A stretch of DNA of 46,425 nt, from contig PWSY01000096.1 of the NCBI GenBank assembly GCA_003563055.1, forward strand, positions 1 to 46,425, in the 5' to 3' direction. Below the pieces are notes generated by a model. The model worked only from the letters and a program-made list of their open reading frames with translations. It ran no database searches and had not been told where the DNA came from. Both the position numbers and the translations under genes were made by a program. This document shows, one piece after another, positions 26,126-35,951 of the stretch. The DNA comes from Anaerolineaceae bacterium. Lineage in GTDB: Bacteria; Chloroflexota; Anaerolineae; Anaerolineales; Anaerolineaceae. The first letter of the stretch is position 1. Each line of letters begins with the position of its first letter.

Positions 26126-27814
26126 TTAGCCATCAGGCATCAAATCCGTTCGTACCCAAAAAAGGATCTCTGTATTCCTGGTGGGAACTTCTCTCGTTAT
26201 CAACCAGTTGAGGTATTGGAAAGAACGCATCTCTTCCCATTGGGCCCGTTTAGACCAAACCAATTTTTGTCCCCGATAGCTGTTGGCAATCTCAGGAAGT
26301 TCCTGGACATTGGTGATTAACATACCTGGCTGGGTTTGAGGCGCAAGATATGGCACAAAGTGAACGGGGTCATAATCACGCAAGACCCATTGCATGCCGG
26401 GTGTGTCCAGATCAGAGACAGCAATCTCAATGGGGTTGACCCGTTTTGAATTTCTTGTAAGCACCCTGTCTATCGAGAGCAACAACCACTCAGGTGACAG
26501 ATTAGCCTCCTCTGGATACCATAAAGTATAGGAGATTTTGTGACTTAACCCGGTTGAATTGATGCTTATCGCGAACAGGCTGGCAGAAAAGACTAGGATA
26601 AATCCTATCAGGAAGCCAGCCCGGGCAACATTTCCAGACCAACCATAACTAATCAAAAGGAAAATGGCCACCAATAATACGACGCCCCCAGCCAGTGCAA
26701 TCAGGTAATTTATTTGCTGGGTCTGACTCAGGCCCGGCCGTACGAAAGACCGTGACGTAAGGGACATAAACGCTGACACCACAATCACCAGCACGGTTGT
26801 CAATATCAGCACAAACCTGCCGTTATCTGGCACTTGCCAGGTAAAACAAACCACCCGTGCAGACAAAATCCAAACAGGCAATGTCACCCAAACAAGATCA
26901 GCAGGTGTGCCGCCCGGGTAAAGTAAAACAAAGATCAGCCCAAAAACCCACCAAACAAATAAAAACATGTCAAGCTTATCTTTCATTAATATCCCCCTAA
27001 GCCCACCCCAAATAGCCAGGAGAATGGCTACAAATGTGTAAGCGGTCAGGATGAGTGGTAGCAGTAAATTCGTTGGTGGATAAGGTAAGGCAAATCCCCG
27101 GATAAAAGTTACCAAACCCGAAAAAATACCGCTGAGCCCAAACGGCGCCAGGTAAAAACCAGTCCCGACAACAAGTAATGCAACCGCAAAAGAGACCGCC
27201 ATAGGCAATAAAAAGCCATTGATTTCTGTCATTTTAGAAATGAGTAAAGCGTCAGATGCTTTAAATAACCACTCTGAGATTAAGAAACTGATTCCGATAA
27301 TTAAGCAGCCAACCCAAAAACTGGGGCCGCCCATTAAACCCAATGCCAGAGCAGCACCGGTTAGAATCGGTTTTTTCTTCATCCAGAACCCTACAGCAAG
27401 CAGGAGACAAACCAGCGCAATGATGGGTGAACCAATAATCCGTGATAACCCCACCATTTCAGGAGAGATGGCCAAGACTAAAGCCGATACTATTGCTGGC
27501 CACTGCCCAACCCGATCTCTAAATAAATAAGGCACAAAAACAATCAGCGAGCCGATAATACTCGGCCAGAAACGAGCCCAAAAATTGCTGGCATTGAAAA
27601 TAAAAAACGTCAAACCAGTCAAACCAACGTAAGTCATATTGGGCCCAAACAGGACAACAGCCCCCCGGTCAACAGCCAGGGCTTGCAAAGCCGTCACTGC
27701 CTCCCTATCGGTCAATGGTACCGCCCCCAGACGGATAAGCCTCATAGTTATTGCAACGGTAAAAGCAACGCACAGGAGCAGCAAATGCAAATCAGGTTTC
27801 TTGACATTCTTCAT
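26126..27814 (-). CDS. Polytopic GT-C-like membrane protein
   Basis: 562 residues with about 12 hydrophobic segments. The N-terminal luminal/extracellular loop after the first helix (IRLGAVPLTDREAVTALQ, about 28-45) has the D..E arrangement found in GT-C glycosyltransferases of the PMT/ArnT group, and the overall helix pattern fits. It resembles the uncharacterised chloroflexal/archaeal membrane families annotated around TIGR03663 (Agl23-like), but I cannot confirm the family. The C-terminal 100 residues form a soluble segment that may be extracellular. If it is a GT-C enzyme it would move a sugar from a polyprenyl phosphate donor to an acceptor outside the membrane. The weaker D..E loop leaves room for a non-catalytic role. 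Confidence 0.6.
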   Translation of the reverse strand: MKNVKKPDLHLLLLCVAFTVAITMRLIRLGAVPLTDREAVTALQALAVDRGAVVLFGPNMTYVGLTGLTFFIFNASNFWARFWPSIIGSLIVFVPYLFRDRVGQWPAIVSALVLAISPEMVGLSRIIGSPIIALVCLLLAVGFWMKKKPILTGAALALGLMGGPSFWVGCLIIGISFLISEWLFKASDALLISKMTEINGFLLPMAVSFAVALLVVGTGFYLAPFGLSGIFSGLVTFIRGFALPYPPTNLLLPLILTAYTFVAILLAIWGGLRGILMKDKLDMFLFVWWVFGLIFVLLYPGGTPADLVWVTLPVWILSARVVCFTWQVPDNGRFVLILTTVLVIVVSAFMSLTSRSFVRPGLSQTQQINYLIALAGGVVLLVAIFLLISYGWSGNVARAGFLIGFILVFSASLFAISINSTGLSHKISYTLWYPEEANLSPEWLLLSIDRVLTRNSKRVNPIEIAVSDLDTPGMQWVLRDYDPVHFVPYLAPQTQPGMLITNVQELPEIANSYRGQKLVWSKRAQWEEMRSFQYLNWLITREVPTRNTEILFWVRTDLMPDG

Positions 27815-28238
27815 AGATATTTTTCATCAATCACTATGCTTGACAGAATATGTTCAGGCAGTATTCACAACACCTTATGGGTATTTTATTCTCAAGATCA
27901 ATCTGTCAGAAAACAAACTCGATCTCATCCTGGTCAACAGTATTAATATACTTGATATTATACATCGCTACCATATTTTGCGTCCTGGTTCGATCTTAAT
28001 TAGGAATCATTCTATTTCTGTAAAAACATTTTCATTATCTGATTGGGCACCCGCTTGATTAACGCTCAGAATTGTACTCATAGACACAAAATAATGGCAT
28101 CAATAAACACAGTAGCTTGCGTACTAAAACGCAAGGCTAAACCATACCCAAGAACAAATTCCGGCGACACAGGTCATCATTGATGAACGCACTCCCTCTG
28201 AGTACCGCCTTTCAAAACCCGATGTCGTGATGAACTTT
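27815..28238. other. 424-bp intergenic region with a stem-loop
   Basis: No gene seen. It separates the 1786-residue fusion gene from the next minus-strand GT-C-like gene. AGCTTGCGT (28114-28122) pairs with ACGCAAGGCT (28129-28138) with one bulged G, a possible weak terminator for the fusion gene, but there is no T-run. I find no convincing promoter for the downstream gene. Confidence 0.4.
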
Positions 28239-31200
28239 TTAGTCTAAAACCTGATAGATAATGGTGCTATGATAGCGATAAACCTCTTCCCACAGCTGAC
28301 TTTCATAATCGTGAAACTTATCAAGCCCAGGGCCGGGATAATAGAAGCGTTCCAATTGACCAAACACAATATAGGCCACATCATAGCGAGTGATAAAATC
28401 ACTCACATAATCAATATCTTCTGTTGTGTAAAATTCATTGACAGCATCAACCCGTTCCTGGACAACATTCCGTTGGAGGACAGCGCGCTGTTGTCGCTGG
28501 TGCCAATTCCAACCCACCACACCGGGTAAACCAGTGTATATCGTAAAACGATTACCCCATCGATACTCATTGGCCTGTCCTTCCAGGATAACCGGAGACC
28601 CTTCAATGTTTTCTTGCATCCATCGAATGGCATGGTAATCCTCTTCCAATTGCATTTCCTCACCCTGGTCACGATAGACGGCATGTGTCATATACGCCAT
28701 ACCATCCAGGCTTCGAGGTGCTTCAGGCGCAATCCTATCGCGTATTTTATCCGCAGTGCCTGTCACAGTGAACAGCGCCGCTGAAACAACCAGGATAAAT
28801 AACGCAAATTGCCAAAATACTGCCAGCTTGTTTCGCCAATATCGAAGAGACTTAATGACCCATGCCAGGCAAAGACCACTGACCAGTGCAAACATGATCC
28901 ATGCTTGTAAATAGAACTTGAATACTGAGTTCATCCGGCCAATATCACCGGGCAGAAAGAACAATTCGACAGCTAAGGTCACCGTGAGCGCAGTGCCCAT
29001 CAGGAACAATAGGAAACGATATCCATTGGACATGCCTGGTCGAAACATCAATGCCACAATCCATAACCCCAAGGGTAGCACGACCAATGCAACAACCACA
29101 CCCATCAACAGACAAATAACCAGCAAAATAAAGAAAATTAACAGGACAGAATAAATGACTGATCGATAAGGTTCTAGTTTTTTCAAAGCAGACTGGGGTG
29201 TGGTCTTCATCCAATAATAGGTTTCCCAACACAACCAGCTGAAAATGATAAATAGGAACAAACCCCAATGGGTAAAATATGAGTTCAATGGGGTCCGATC
29301 ACCCTGCCAAATATCAACTTGAGCGTATGCCTGCCCAAACCAATAGGTAAATGGATGGTAAAAAAGTCTTGCTAATAAGGCCAGAGTTATTGATGCCAGG
29401 GATGCTATACCAATTTTCTCCAACAATACACCCCACCGTCCCTTGATATTTAGCCTGGGACTATAGTGTCTTACAATGCTGTAGAAAAGTGCAATCATAC
29501 CCAACACAAGGTAAGTGTAAAAGTCCCAGGTGTTGGTCGGTAACAAGGCACCAATAACAATCGCTCCAAGAGTATAGCTGATTGCCCCACTCAATAATTT
29601 GTTTTTACCATCTTTTTCACCCCAGCGCCCTTTGTTTAACACAACGGAAAGACTCCAACTGATCCCAAATACGGTAATTGGGAAAGCAATCAGATGAGCA
29701 TGCAAATCGGCATACAGAAAGGTGAAATATGGGAATTCGGTGATGGGCTCACCGGGGATGACCCTGCTCGGCACCCAATACCAGTCTCCTGGATAAAAGG
29801 GCATCGGTGCCCCTTGAATAAACTGCCCCAATCCTTGCAGCGTCCAGCTAATTTGTTGACCCAAAGAGGCTTCGTCAATTGAAGCACCGGCTGCTGCCAA
29901 ACGCTGAAATCCAGTTGTGATCAGTCGGATCGTACCAAGGTTGCCAACCACGACCATACCAATCGCCGTCGTAAGACCCACCCAAAAGGCTGTGCCCAGT
30001 ATCTTTTTGGTCTTCTCTTCGCCTATTTTTAAAGCAATTGTGCGTGGTATGCCTTTGTACAAATTCCAACCCACCGAAAAAGCACCCAGTGACAAAAGGC
30101 TGTACCACATCGGTAAAACAAGGTTATAGGCGATCGCCGGCACAATACCTAAAAGCTTGATCGGCATCCCCACAATCACAAAACCATAATAATAATAATT
30201 GATAAAACCGTTCGAAAACCAGGGATCGTAAGGTGGGAAGCTGGTGCTCTTGATAACAGCATTCAGGTAAGAAAAATCCATCGGTTTTTCACCGCCCTTA
30301 AATGGATGCCACAAATCCGGGTTTCCCAGTCGTACCAACAGGAATAGGCCAAAGGCAATTATGGCTAATACTTCAATCATTAAAAAATAACGCCAGTTGT
30401 CTTTCAGTTCTTGCCAGAGCCGTTTTCGCTGCAAAAGGATTAAACTAACTGCAATGAGGGTGATCCCAATTAACACCACTAAAATACTGGTTTTGGTAAC
30501 TGCTACGCCAAGAGAACCGGGAATCCAGACGAAAAAGGCTAATAAAAGCAATCCAGCTAGTTTCGACAAAGGATATCCCCGGTCATTGAGGCCAGGCAGG
30601 GCCAAGCGCACCAGTGGATAAGATATGACACCCAACAAGCTGACAAAAAGATAGAAAGCAACTATTGCCAATGGTTCAGATCTGTTAAGGAGGCTATGGG
30701 TGTTAAATAATTCTGACCAGGTGCCGCCCAAACGCTGCCCTTCCAATCGATCCGGGGGCAAAATCAGGTTGTGCCTTGGTTCAAGGACCTGCTCAGCAAC
30801 AGTCCCCCGATAGGATGCTGCTTCAGCAGGTGTGAAATAGACAACTTTACTGAGATCAACCGAACGCAAGATATGGCGCACTTCAATCGGGTCGTAAGCT
30901 TCTGTTTTTTGGAAAATCAGTACTTTTGGGTGATCATAAACAGTGAAGGCTTCTTCTGCAAATTGAGTATTAAATTCAATTGGCCCCAGGTTTGGATTGG
31001 AATGGGAAATGGCAACCAACTCAAAACCAAGCGTACCATCAAACATGCCTGGCTCTGCCACACTATAACACCAGATAATTGTTTCATCGGCTGGGCATCC
31101 CATCAGCTGACGATAATAATGTGTCGTCAGTGGATAACGTTCAGGCACGCGCGTCGTCGTACCCCATTGGCGATTTGAACTGATAAAAATATAATCCGCC

Positions 31201-33599
31201 AGGTCAAGGTTGGTCTCAAAACGATTAAGCTTGTTCTCATCATCCGGCCAATACATCTGGAAATTTAGGTCCCCCCTGTAAATGCCACCATCCTCACGAT
31301 AAGCGTTGTACCCATCCACCCTGTAGGGAACAACATCATCCCAACTGCTCTCATGCACAGGAGCTAAAGTATATAAAACGATCCGGGCACCAGCTGTACT
31401 GGTCGTGAGCGAAATATGAATTGTCTCTCCAGATTGAACCACTAATGGCTGTTCAAGGGAGAAAGTATAAGCATCACCCCGAATATCCGTGTCGGTTGTA
31501 AATTCGGAATATAGCGTATTGACCCTTATTTCTTGATCGGGTCCTTCTATAGTTAATGTCAGGGCCTTGGTCCCCTCTAGTCCAGAACGTTCAATAATGT
31601 AGGGAATATGGACCGCTCTGATTGTGCCGCCTTCAACCAACCGGGTCGTGTAAGAATATGGGGTTTCAGTGCTTATGCTCTGTTGGATTTGAGGTAAAGG
31701 GCTGTCGAGTTCCATACCTTCGTGAGTGAGCAAGTTTGCCACGGGAGAACCCCTCAAAAGAATGGAAGATCCGCCCTGTAAAAGTTCAAGCTGAAGGTAA
31801 TATAGTTCTCCTTTTTGGACTGCAACTGACCTGGTAAATTCAAAAGCAAAGGAATCGCCCCAACGATTGTTGTCCGGTGGCAGGAAGTCGCTCTCTATCA
31901 AAGTGCTTGCCAGCACTTTTTCCGCGCCATCAGCAGACACAACAGATAACATGATCTGCTTAATTGTCATCTTTTGAGTCTGATCCAGGATATGGGGAAA
32001 TGTAACCGATTGTAGTTTGCTATCTGCAATAGCAAGGAATGGCATCCTGAAGGGTTCTCCGGCAACCAAAGTGTCGCCTACCGGATAAGATAGGGGTTGT
32101 TGATAATTCCCATCAGCTGTTTCCAATTCTAAGGTTAAAGGCCCCGAGATATTTTGAAAGATCCAGCGGCTGGCTGCCACACGGGTGTGTGGACGGGTAT
32201 AAATTCGTGAAAACGCAAAGGCCCAGGCAGCTGTCAAAGTAACGACCAAAGCTGTCAAAACAATACCTGCAGTCCGAATGGCTTTTGGGGATATCTTCAC
32301 ACGCCCAATATTCACAGCTTTGCTTATTGACCAGAGTTCCACCAAACCCCATCCTGCAATCAATGCCAGGGCAGGGTAGATCAACATCTGGTAACGCATG
32401 GACCGTGTAAAAGCAAGTGCCTGCCAGACAAAATGAAGGCCTGTAAAAACCCATAAAGGAAAATTTCGCCGCAAGTCGTGTTTTCGCAAGATTAACCAGC
32501 CCATAGCGAAAAAAGCCGCCCATGCGAGCAAACCCAAGGGCCAACCGAACCCCCATACGACCATATTCTCCCAGGAGAAAGTGATCGGCCGCCTGGCCCA
32601 TTGTAATGCTGGTGGAAAGTCCACAGCGCCCGATGTCTGAGAACGCAGGCTCTGTAACCCCGACCACCAATTCTCATTGATGCGCATATTAAGGAATCCC
32701 GGCCCATCAAAGGCATAGGGTTGACCGATTCGAAATACCAGGAAGCTTAGAATTCCAGCTACCAATAGGTTTCGTAAAACACGGGGAAATGCCGCTTGCC
32801 TTTCGTCAGGTTCTATGTCCAGAATACGCATCCCCTCCACCAACGGTAAGACCATCGCTAACACAACCGCATTTATCTTCGAAGCCGTTGCTGCTCCCAG
32901 CGCAACCCCAAAAAGGATATAAGGCGCCAGTTCTCGTAATAATTGGCCGAGCTTAATCAGGTTAAAAGACGACTGGGATGGCTGATTTTCATCTACAGAG
33001 TCCTGATCAGCCGCAGGTTCTTCTGTATCATCCATTTTTTTAACAACCTTGCCATCTGGACGAGTTAATGCCCAAACAGCACCAAATACAGCCAGATAAG
33101 CAAAAGTGTTGGTGGGCACATCCACAGTCATATAATGGGACAGTTGAATGGGGAGAACAGCCAGCGCATAAAATACTGCCCCCAGCAAACCTGCCCAGCG
33201 GTTGTACAAACGTTTGCCAATGGCAAAAACCAACACTATGGTCAGCAGATCAAATAATGCGGATACTTGCCTTCCCAATATGGTGATCGAATCATAATCT
33301 GTTTGCCCCAACGCTTCGCCAAGATAACGGACGATGAAGATTGGTAGCGTGCCATAAACAAAGAAAGTATGACCTCGGTTAGCCGGGTTTAAGCTGGAAG
33401 TTGCTGTATCAAAATAATCAGATACGTTTTCAACCGGTGAGATCGATGCCTGCACCATACTGAGAAAACGTTCATCAGGGTGCATATGATGATTATCATC
33501 CCAGTTGACGCCGACCAGCCGTAAATAAGCACCAGCCAGCACAGTGATGATCAAAAAAATTATAAGAAGGGTCTTTTTATTACTTATTCCATTCAACAT
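28239..33599 (-). CDS. Giant membrane protein: GT39-like half fused to Chlor_Arch_YYY (DUF2298) half
   Basis: 1786 residues. Residues 1-480: about 10 membrane segments with a PMT/GT39-like extracellular motif MHPDERF (about 39-45) after helix 1. Residues about 485-965: a mostly hydrophilic beta-rich region holding two related-looking jelly-roll-type stretches, predicted outside. Residues about 970-1786: a second set of membrane helices containing the signature YYYYG (about 1135-1139) that defines the Chlor_Arch_YYY/DUF2298 family, plus FLYADLHAHLIAFP and a soluble C-terminal end. DUF2298 has unknown function; GT39 proteins use polyprenyl-phosphate sugars. I choose ATG 33599 (a frame from 33656 adds 19 residues with no good ribosome site). 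It is preceded by a mini-ORF (33593-33628). Confidence 0.82.
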   Translation of the reverse strand: MLNGISNKKTLLIIFLIITVLAGAYLRLVGVNWDDNHHMHPDERFLSMVQASISPVENVSDYFDTATSSLNPANRGHTFFVYGTLPIFIVRYLGEALGQTDYDSITILGRQVSALFDLLTIVLVFAIGKRLYNRWAGLLGAVFYALAVLPIQLSHYMTVDVPTNTFAYLAVFGAVWALTRPDGKVVKKMDDTEEPAADQDSVDENQPSQSSFNLIKLGQLLRELAPYILFGVALGAATASKINAVVLAMVLPLVEGMRILDIEPDERQAAFPRVLRNLLVAGILSFLVFRIGQPYAFDGPGFLNMRINENWWSGLQSLRSQTSGAVDFPPALQWARRPITFSWENMVVWGFGWPLGLLAWAAFFAMGWLILRKHDLRRNFPLWVFTGLHFVWQALAFTRSMRYQMLIYPALALIAGWGLVELWSISKAVNIGRVKISPKAIRTAGIVLTALVVTLTAAWAFAFSRIYTRPHTRVAASRWIFQNISGPLTLELETADGNYQQPLSYPVGDTLVAGEPFRMPFLAIADSKLQSVTFPHILDQTQKMTIKQIMLSVVSADGAEKVLASTLIESDFLPPDNNRWGDSFAFEFTRSVAVQKGELYYLQLELLQGGSSILLRGSPVANLLTHEGMELDSPLPQIQQSISTETPYSYTTRLVEGGTIRAVHIPYIIERSGLEGTKALTLTIEGPDQEIRVNTLYSEFTTDTDIRGDAYTFSLEQPLVVQSGETIHISLTTSTAGARIVLYTLAPVHESSWDDVVPYRVDGYNAYREDGGIYRGDLNFQMYWPDDENKLNRFETNLDLADYIFISSNRQWGTTTRVPERYPLTTHYYRQLMGCPADETIIWCYSVAEPGMFDGTLGFELVAISHSNPNLGPIEFNTQFAEEAFTVYDHPKVLIFQKTEAYDPIEVRHILRSVDLSKVVYFTPAEAASYRGTVAEQVLEPRHNLILPPDRLEGQRLGGTWSELFNTHSLLNRSEPLAIVAFYLFVSLLGVISYPLVRLALPGLNDRGYPLSKLAGLLLLAFFVWIPGSLGVAVTKTSILVVLIGITLIAVSLILLQRKRLWQELKDNWRYFLMIEVLAIIAFGLFLLVRLGNPDLWHPFKGGEKPMDFSYLNAVIKSTSFPPYDPWFSNGFINYYYYGFVIVGMPIKLLGIVPAIAYNLVLPMWYSLLSLGAFSVGWNLYKGIPRTIALKIGEEKTKKILGTAFWVGLTTAIGMVVVGNLGTIRLITTGFQRLAAAGASIDEASLGQQISWTLQGLGQFIQGAPMPFYPGDWYWVPSRVIPGEPITEFPYFTFLYADLHAHLIAFPITVFGISWSLSVVLNKGRWGEKDGKNKLLSGAISYTLGAIVIGALLPTNTWDFYTYLVLGMIALFYSIVRHYSPRLNIKGRWGVLLEKIGIASLASITLALLARLFYHPFTYWFGQAYAQVDIWQGDRTPLNSYFTHWGLFLFIIFSWLCWETYYWMKTTPQSALKKLEPYRSVIYSVLLIFFILLVICLLMGVVVALVVLPLGLWIVALMFRPGMSNGYRFLLFLMGTALTVTLAVELFFLPGDIGRMNSVFKFYLQAWIMFALVSGLCLAWVIKSLRYWRNKLAVFWQFALFILVVSAALFTVTGTADKIRDRIAPEAPRSLDGMAYMTHAVYRDQGEEMQLEEDYHAIRWMQENIEGSPVILEGQANEYRWGNRFTIYTGLPGVVGWNWHQRQQRAVLQRNVVQERVDAVNEFYTTEDIDYVSDFITRYDVAYIVFGQLERFYYPGPGLDKFHDYESQLWEEVYRYHSTIIYQVLD

Positions 33600-33628
33600 T
33601 TTATACCGCTTTTGTTTGCTGTCATCAT
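33593..33628 (-). CDS. Possible 11-codon coupling leader ORF
   Basis: ATG 33628 has GGAGG six bases upstream (33635-33639), overlaps the stop of the GT39-like gene as ATGA, encodes MMTANKSGIKC, and stops at 33593-33595, just past the ATG (33599) of the giant fusion, which has no ribosome site of its own. The arrangement suggests that ribosomes are passed from one gene to the other through this short ORF. The peptide itself may have no function. Confidence 0.4.
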   Translation of the reverse strand: MMTANKSGIKC

Positions 33629-35742
33629 TGAGCGCCTCCGGGCATTGGCGGCACAAAGAAAATCATGAAATCCCTGTTGGCTACGCTCGACTCATATTGC
33701 CAGAGCACACCTTCTGGAAAGAGATTATTTAATAAATTCATGTTCTCGCTGTCGTTGATATTTACAAAAAGCAATATTGGGCGTGGATCATCAAGGGTGT
33801 CCTCAAGTCTATCTCCTTGTATCTCAAAGTCCATACCCGGGTAACCTGCATTGAGTGCTACCAGGCGGGTATCAACCCAATGGGGGTAACTGACCACGTA
33901 GTTTGTTTCCGGGCTTCCCATGGTATCGATAAATAGTGCTGAAACACCTCCTAGTTCAGATGTGTTCCAGGTTGAATTTCGATACAGTTGATAATATTGA
34001 TTAAAGACAAGGTCATGATTATTAACCCCAGAGAAAATCAGCATCAATAAAAACACCAAACCAATAACCAATTTACCCAATTTCCCCGATACGCCATGAT
34101 AAATTGAGCGAACTGTGGCTTCAAATGAAAGACCTATCACCACAAAAACAGGGATAAATGCGCCTGCTGACCTGTTTAAGGATGGGTTCTCGCCCGGATA
34201 TGCCAATGATAAGATTGATGGCATCAAGAGCATTGGAATGGAGACCAACAAAAAAAGATCCATCCAATGTCGCTTGCGGATATAGCGAACCAATAACCCA
34301 ATAATGCCTAAAAAATAAAAAGAGCCGGAGATGAATTCTAAAGCTGGCCTGCCCGGAACAGAATGTACCCAGATAACCCCGTTATCCCAGAAGAACATAG
34401 TGCTTGCATCCCAAAAGTTTTTGAGAAAAATCAACACAGATGCCTTCTGAAATGGCACCTCCATCGCTGTCAATCGTGAAAAGGCGCGATAGGAAAATAA
34501 TTGAGGATTCGCCAACCAGTAACGAAGAAGGGGCAGGAAGACTATGGCTGAAACCAAAACAATCACAAACAGAACATAAACCACCTCTAACCGACGGCCT
34601 TTGGCTGATTTATGACAATAATAGATGAGAATGCCAATCACAACCAAAATAGGCACAATACGATAAGGCGTGTAACCATGCAAGCCTAAACCCAAAAATA
34701 ACCCTGCCAGGAGCACATCGGTGATTTTCTGACGCCGCAGACCGCGCACAAAAAAGTACATTAATGGTGCCACAAACAATGGGTAATAGGCGAAACGTAG
34801 TCCTATCCTGGTGATGACCAGGGGCCAATAAGCCATGCCAGCAAACAACGCTGAACTCAATCCTGTCCATTTGTTCCCAATCTCATTACCCAGCAGGTAA
34901 ATAAAAAAAAGTGTCAGCAAGTTAGCAAAAACAGAGACCACTTTTAAGCTCAAGAAGGACATGTCCTGGTTAAATACCTGCAAATACACGGATGTCATAT
35001 AGAATTGAAGCATCTCCCTGCCGGTATTACGCGGAAAAAAGACAGGCGTGGTGCCATCCAAGATAGTGCTGATGTCGATCACCTTCTCAGCATGGTCAGA
35101 TATCATTTCAGGGGGAACCGACTCTAACCGGTGAAAATTAAAAAACAGGATTATTGCTATGACGGCCAGCACAACAATCGTCCAATAGGTCACACGACAT
35201 GGCCAACCCTCTTGGGAAAATCTCTCCCAGATAGCTTTAGGGGATAAAGCGCTCAATTTATCATTGTCCAAAAAAGCCAGTAAAACAAATATGATGGATG
35301 CTAACCATAAAAGAGTATTGATAAAGCCAAACAGCCCCCGGCCAAACAGGACAAAGGCCAAAACTGCCAAGACGATACCAATGATCAAAAATTGTAAATT
35401 TATCAAATTGAGTAAACTTTGCCTGGCATCTGGCTTTAATCCCACAAGCTGCCACTCCTTTTTCAGAATTGCAAGCAACAGGCAGCCAAAAGCAATCGCG
35501 TAGAAAATTACCCCTAGCAAAGGAGTCCGGTTTGGAGAAGGTTCCAATGTGAGCTGGGCGACTAATCCAAATAATATTGCAACCAACGTAAACCATGGAA
35601 AATTAGGTTTACTGGTGAAGGTCTCTTTCGCTTGAGATTCTTTTTTGGGTGATGGAACTCTTGATGAAAACCTTAACTTAGAAATAAAATAATCCCAAAC
35701 GCTGGGCTCTAAGATGGGGTCTGGTTCTTGTTGGTTTGCCAT
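33625..35742 (-). CDS. GT39-type membrane glycosyltransferase
   Basis: 705 residues, at least 12 membrane helices, with a soluble cytosolic N-terminus of about 45 residues. The extracellular motif EMISDHAEKVID (about 212-223) after an early helix matches the acidic D..E site of GT-C enzymes of the PMT/GT39 group. WPLVITRIGLRFAYYPLFVAPLMYF (about 295-325, split) and the C-terminal soluble part of about 130 residues are also typical. It would transfer a sugar from a polyprenyl-phosphate donor outside the membrane, to a glycan or protein not identified. The stop overlaps the start of the mini-ORF that leads into the giant fusion, so expression of both is probably coupled. Confidence 0.78.
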   Translation of the reverse strand: MANQQEPDPILEPSVWDYFISKLRFSSRVPSPKKESQAKETFTSKPNFPWFTLVAILFGLVAQLTLEPSPNRTPLLGVIFYAIAFGCLLLAILKKEWQLVGLKPDARQSLLNLINLQFLIIGIVLAVLAFVLFGRGLFGFINTLLWLASIIFVLLAFLDNDKLSALSPKAIWERFSQEGWPCRVTYWTIVVLAVIAIILFFNFHRLESVPPEMISDHAEKVIDISTILDGTTPVFFPRNTGREMLQFYMTSVYLQVFNQDMSFLSLKVVSVFANLLTLFFIYLLGNEIGNKWTGLSSALFAGMAYWPLVITRIGLRFAYYPLFVAPLMYFFVRGLRRQKITDVLLAGLFLGLGLHGYTPYRIVPILVVIGILIYYCHKSAKGRRLEVVYVLFVIVLVSAIVFLPLLRYWLANPQLFSYRAFSRLTAMEVPFQKASVLIFLKNFWDASTMFFWDNGVIWVHSVPGRPALEFISGSFYFLGIIGLLVRYIRKRHWMDLFLLVSIPMLLMPSILSLAYPGENPSLNRSAGAFIPVFVVIGLSFEATVRSIYHGVSGKLGKLVIGLVFLLMLIFSGVNNHDLVFNQYYQLYRNSTWNTSELGGVSALFIDTMGSPETNYVVSYPHWVDTRLVALNAGYPGMDFEIQGDRLEDTLDDPRPILLFVNINDSENMNLLNNLFPEGVLWQYESSVANRDFMIFFVPPMPGGAQ

Positions 35743-35899
35743 TATTGATCTTTCGTTGGTTTTGGTTTGCTAATCATATACTTTGTTCACAGCCAACTTC
35801 AAATATGATACTATACAGATGATATGCGGGCAACAAACAACAACGCTGCCAGAAATGATTCTAAATGAAAGCTGGCATTAAAATGAATTGATCAAGAAA

Positions 35900-35942
35900 G
35901 TAACTACTCAGTCTACAAGAGAATTTGGGGGGTTGTTGTGAC
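35900..35942. repeat. Dispersed repeat copy B
   Basis: In the 209-bp gap 35743-35951. It resembles copy A at 8774-8817: GTAACTACTCAGTCT, a short A/G-rich stretch, TTGGGGGG and TTGTTGTGACC. It lacks the second hairpin arm seen in copy A. The 13-mer TAACTACTCAGTC at 35901-35913 is also exact at 42409-42421. Nothing else in the gap is recognisable. Confidence 0.5.
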
Positions 35943-35951
35943 CATTTAAAA

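Noticed and set aside
27980-28010. tRNA T-loop-like GGTTCGATC
   Set aside because: No acceptor stem, anticodon arm or CCA-side complement can be folded around it.
27639-28058. Plus-strand ORF of 139 codons
   Set aside because: It runs antisense to the start of the GT-C-like gene with no ribosome site and no recognisable domain.
32113-32670. Alternative minus-strand frame of 185 codons inside the giant fusion
   Set aside because: It lies within well-supported coding sequence, shows no domain and has an unlikely amino-acid composition.
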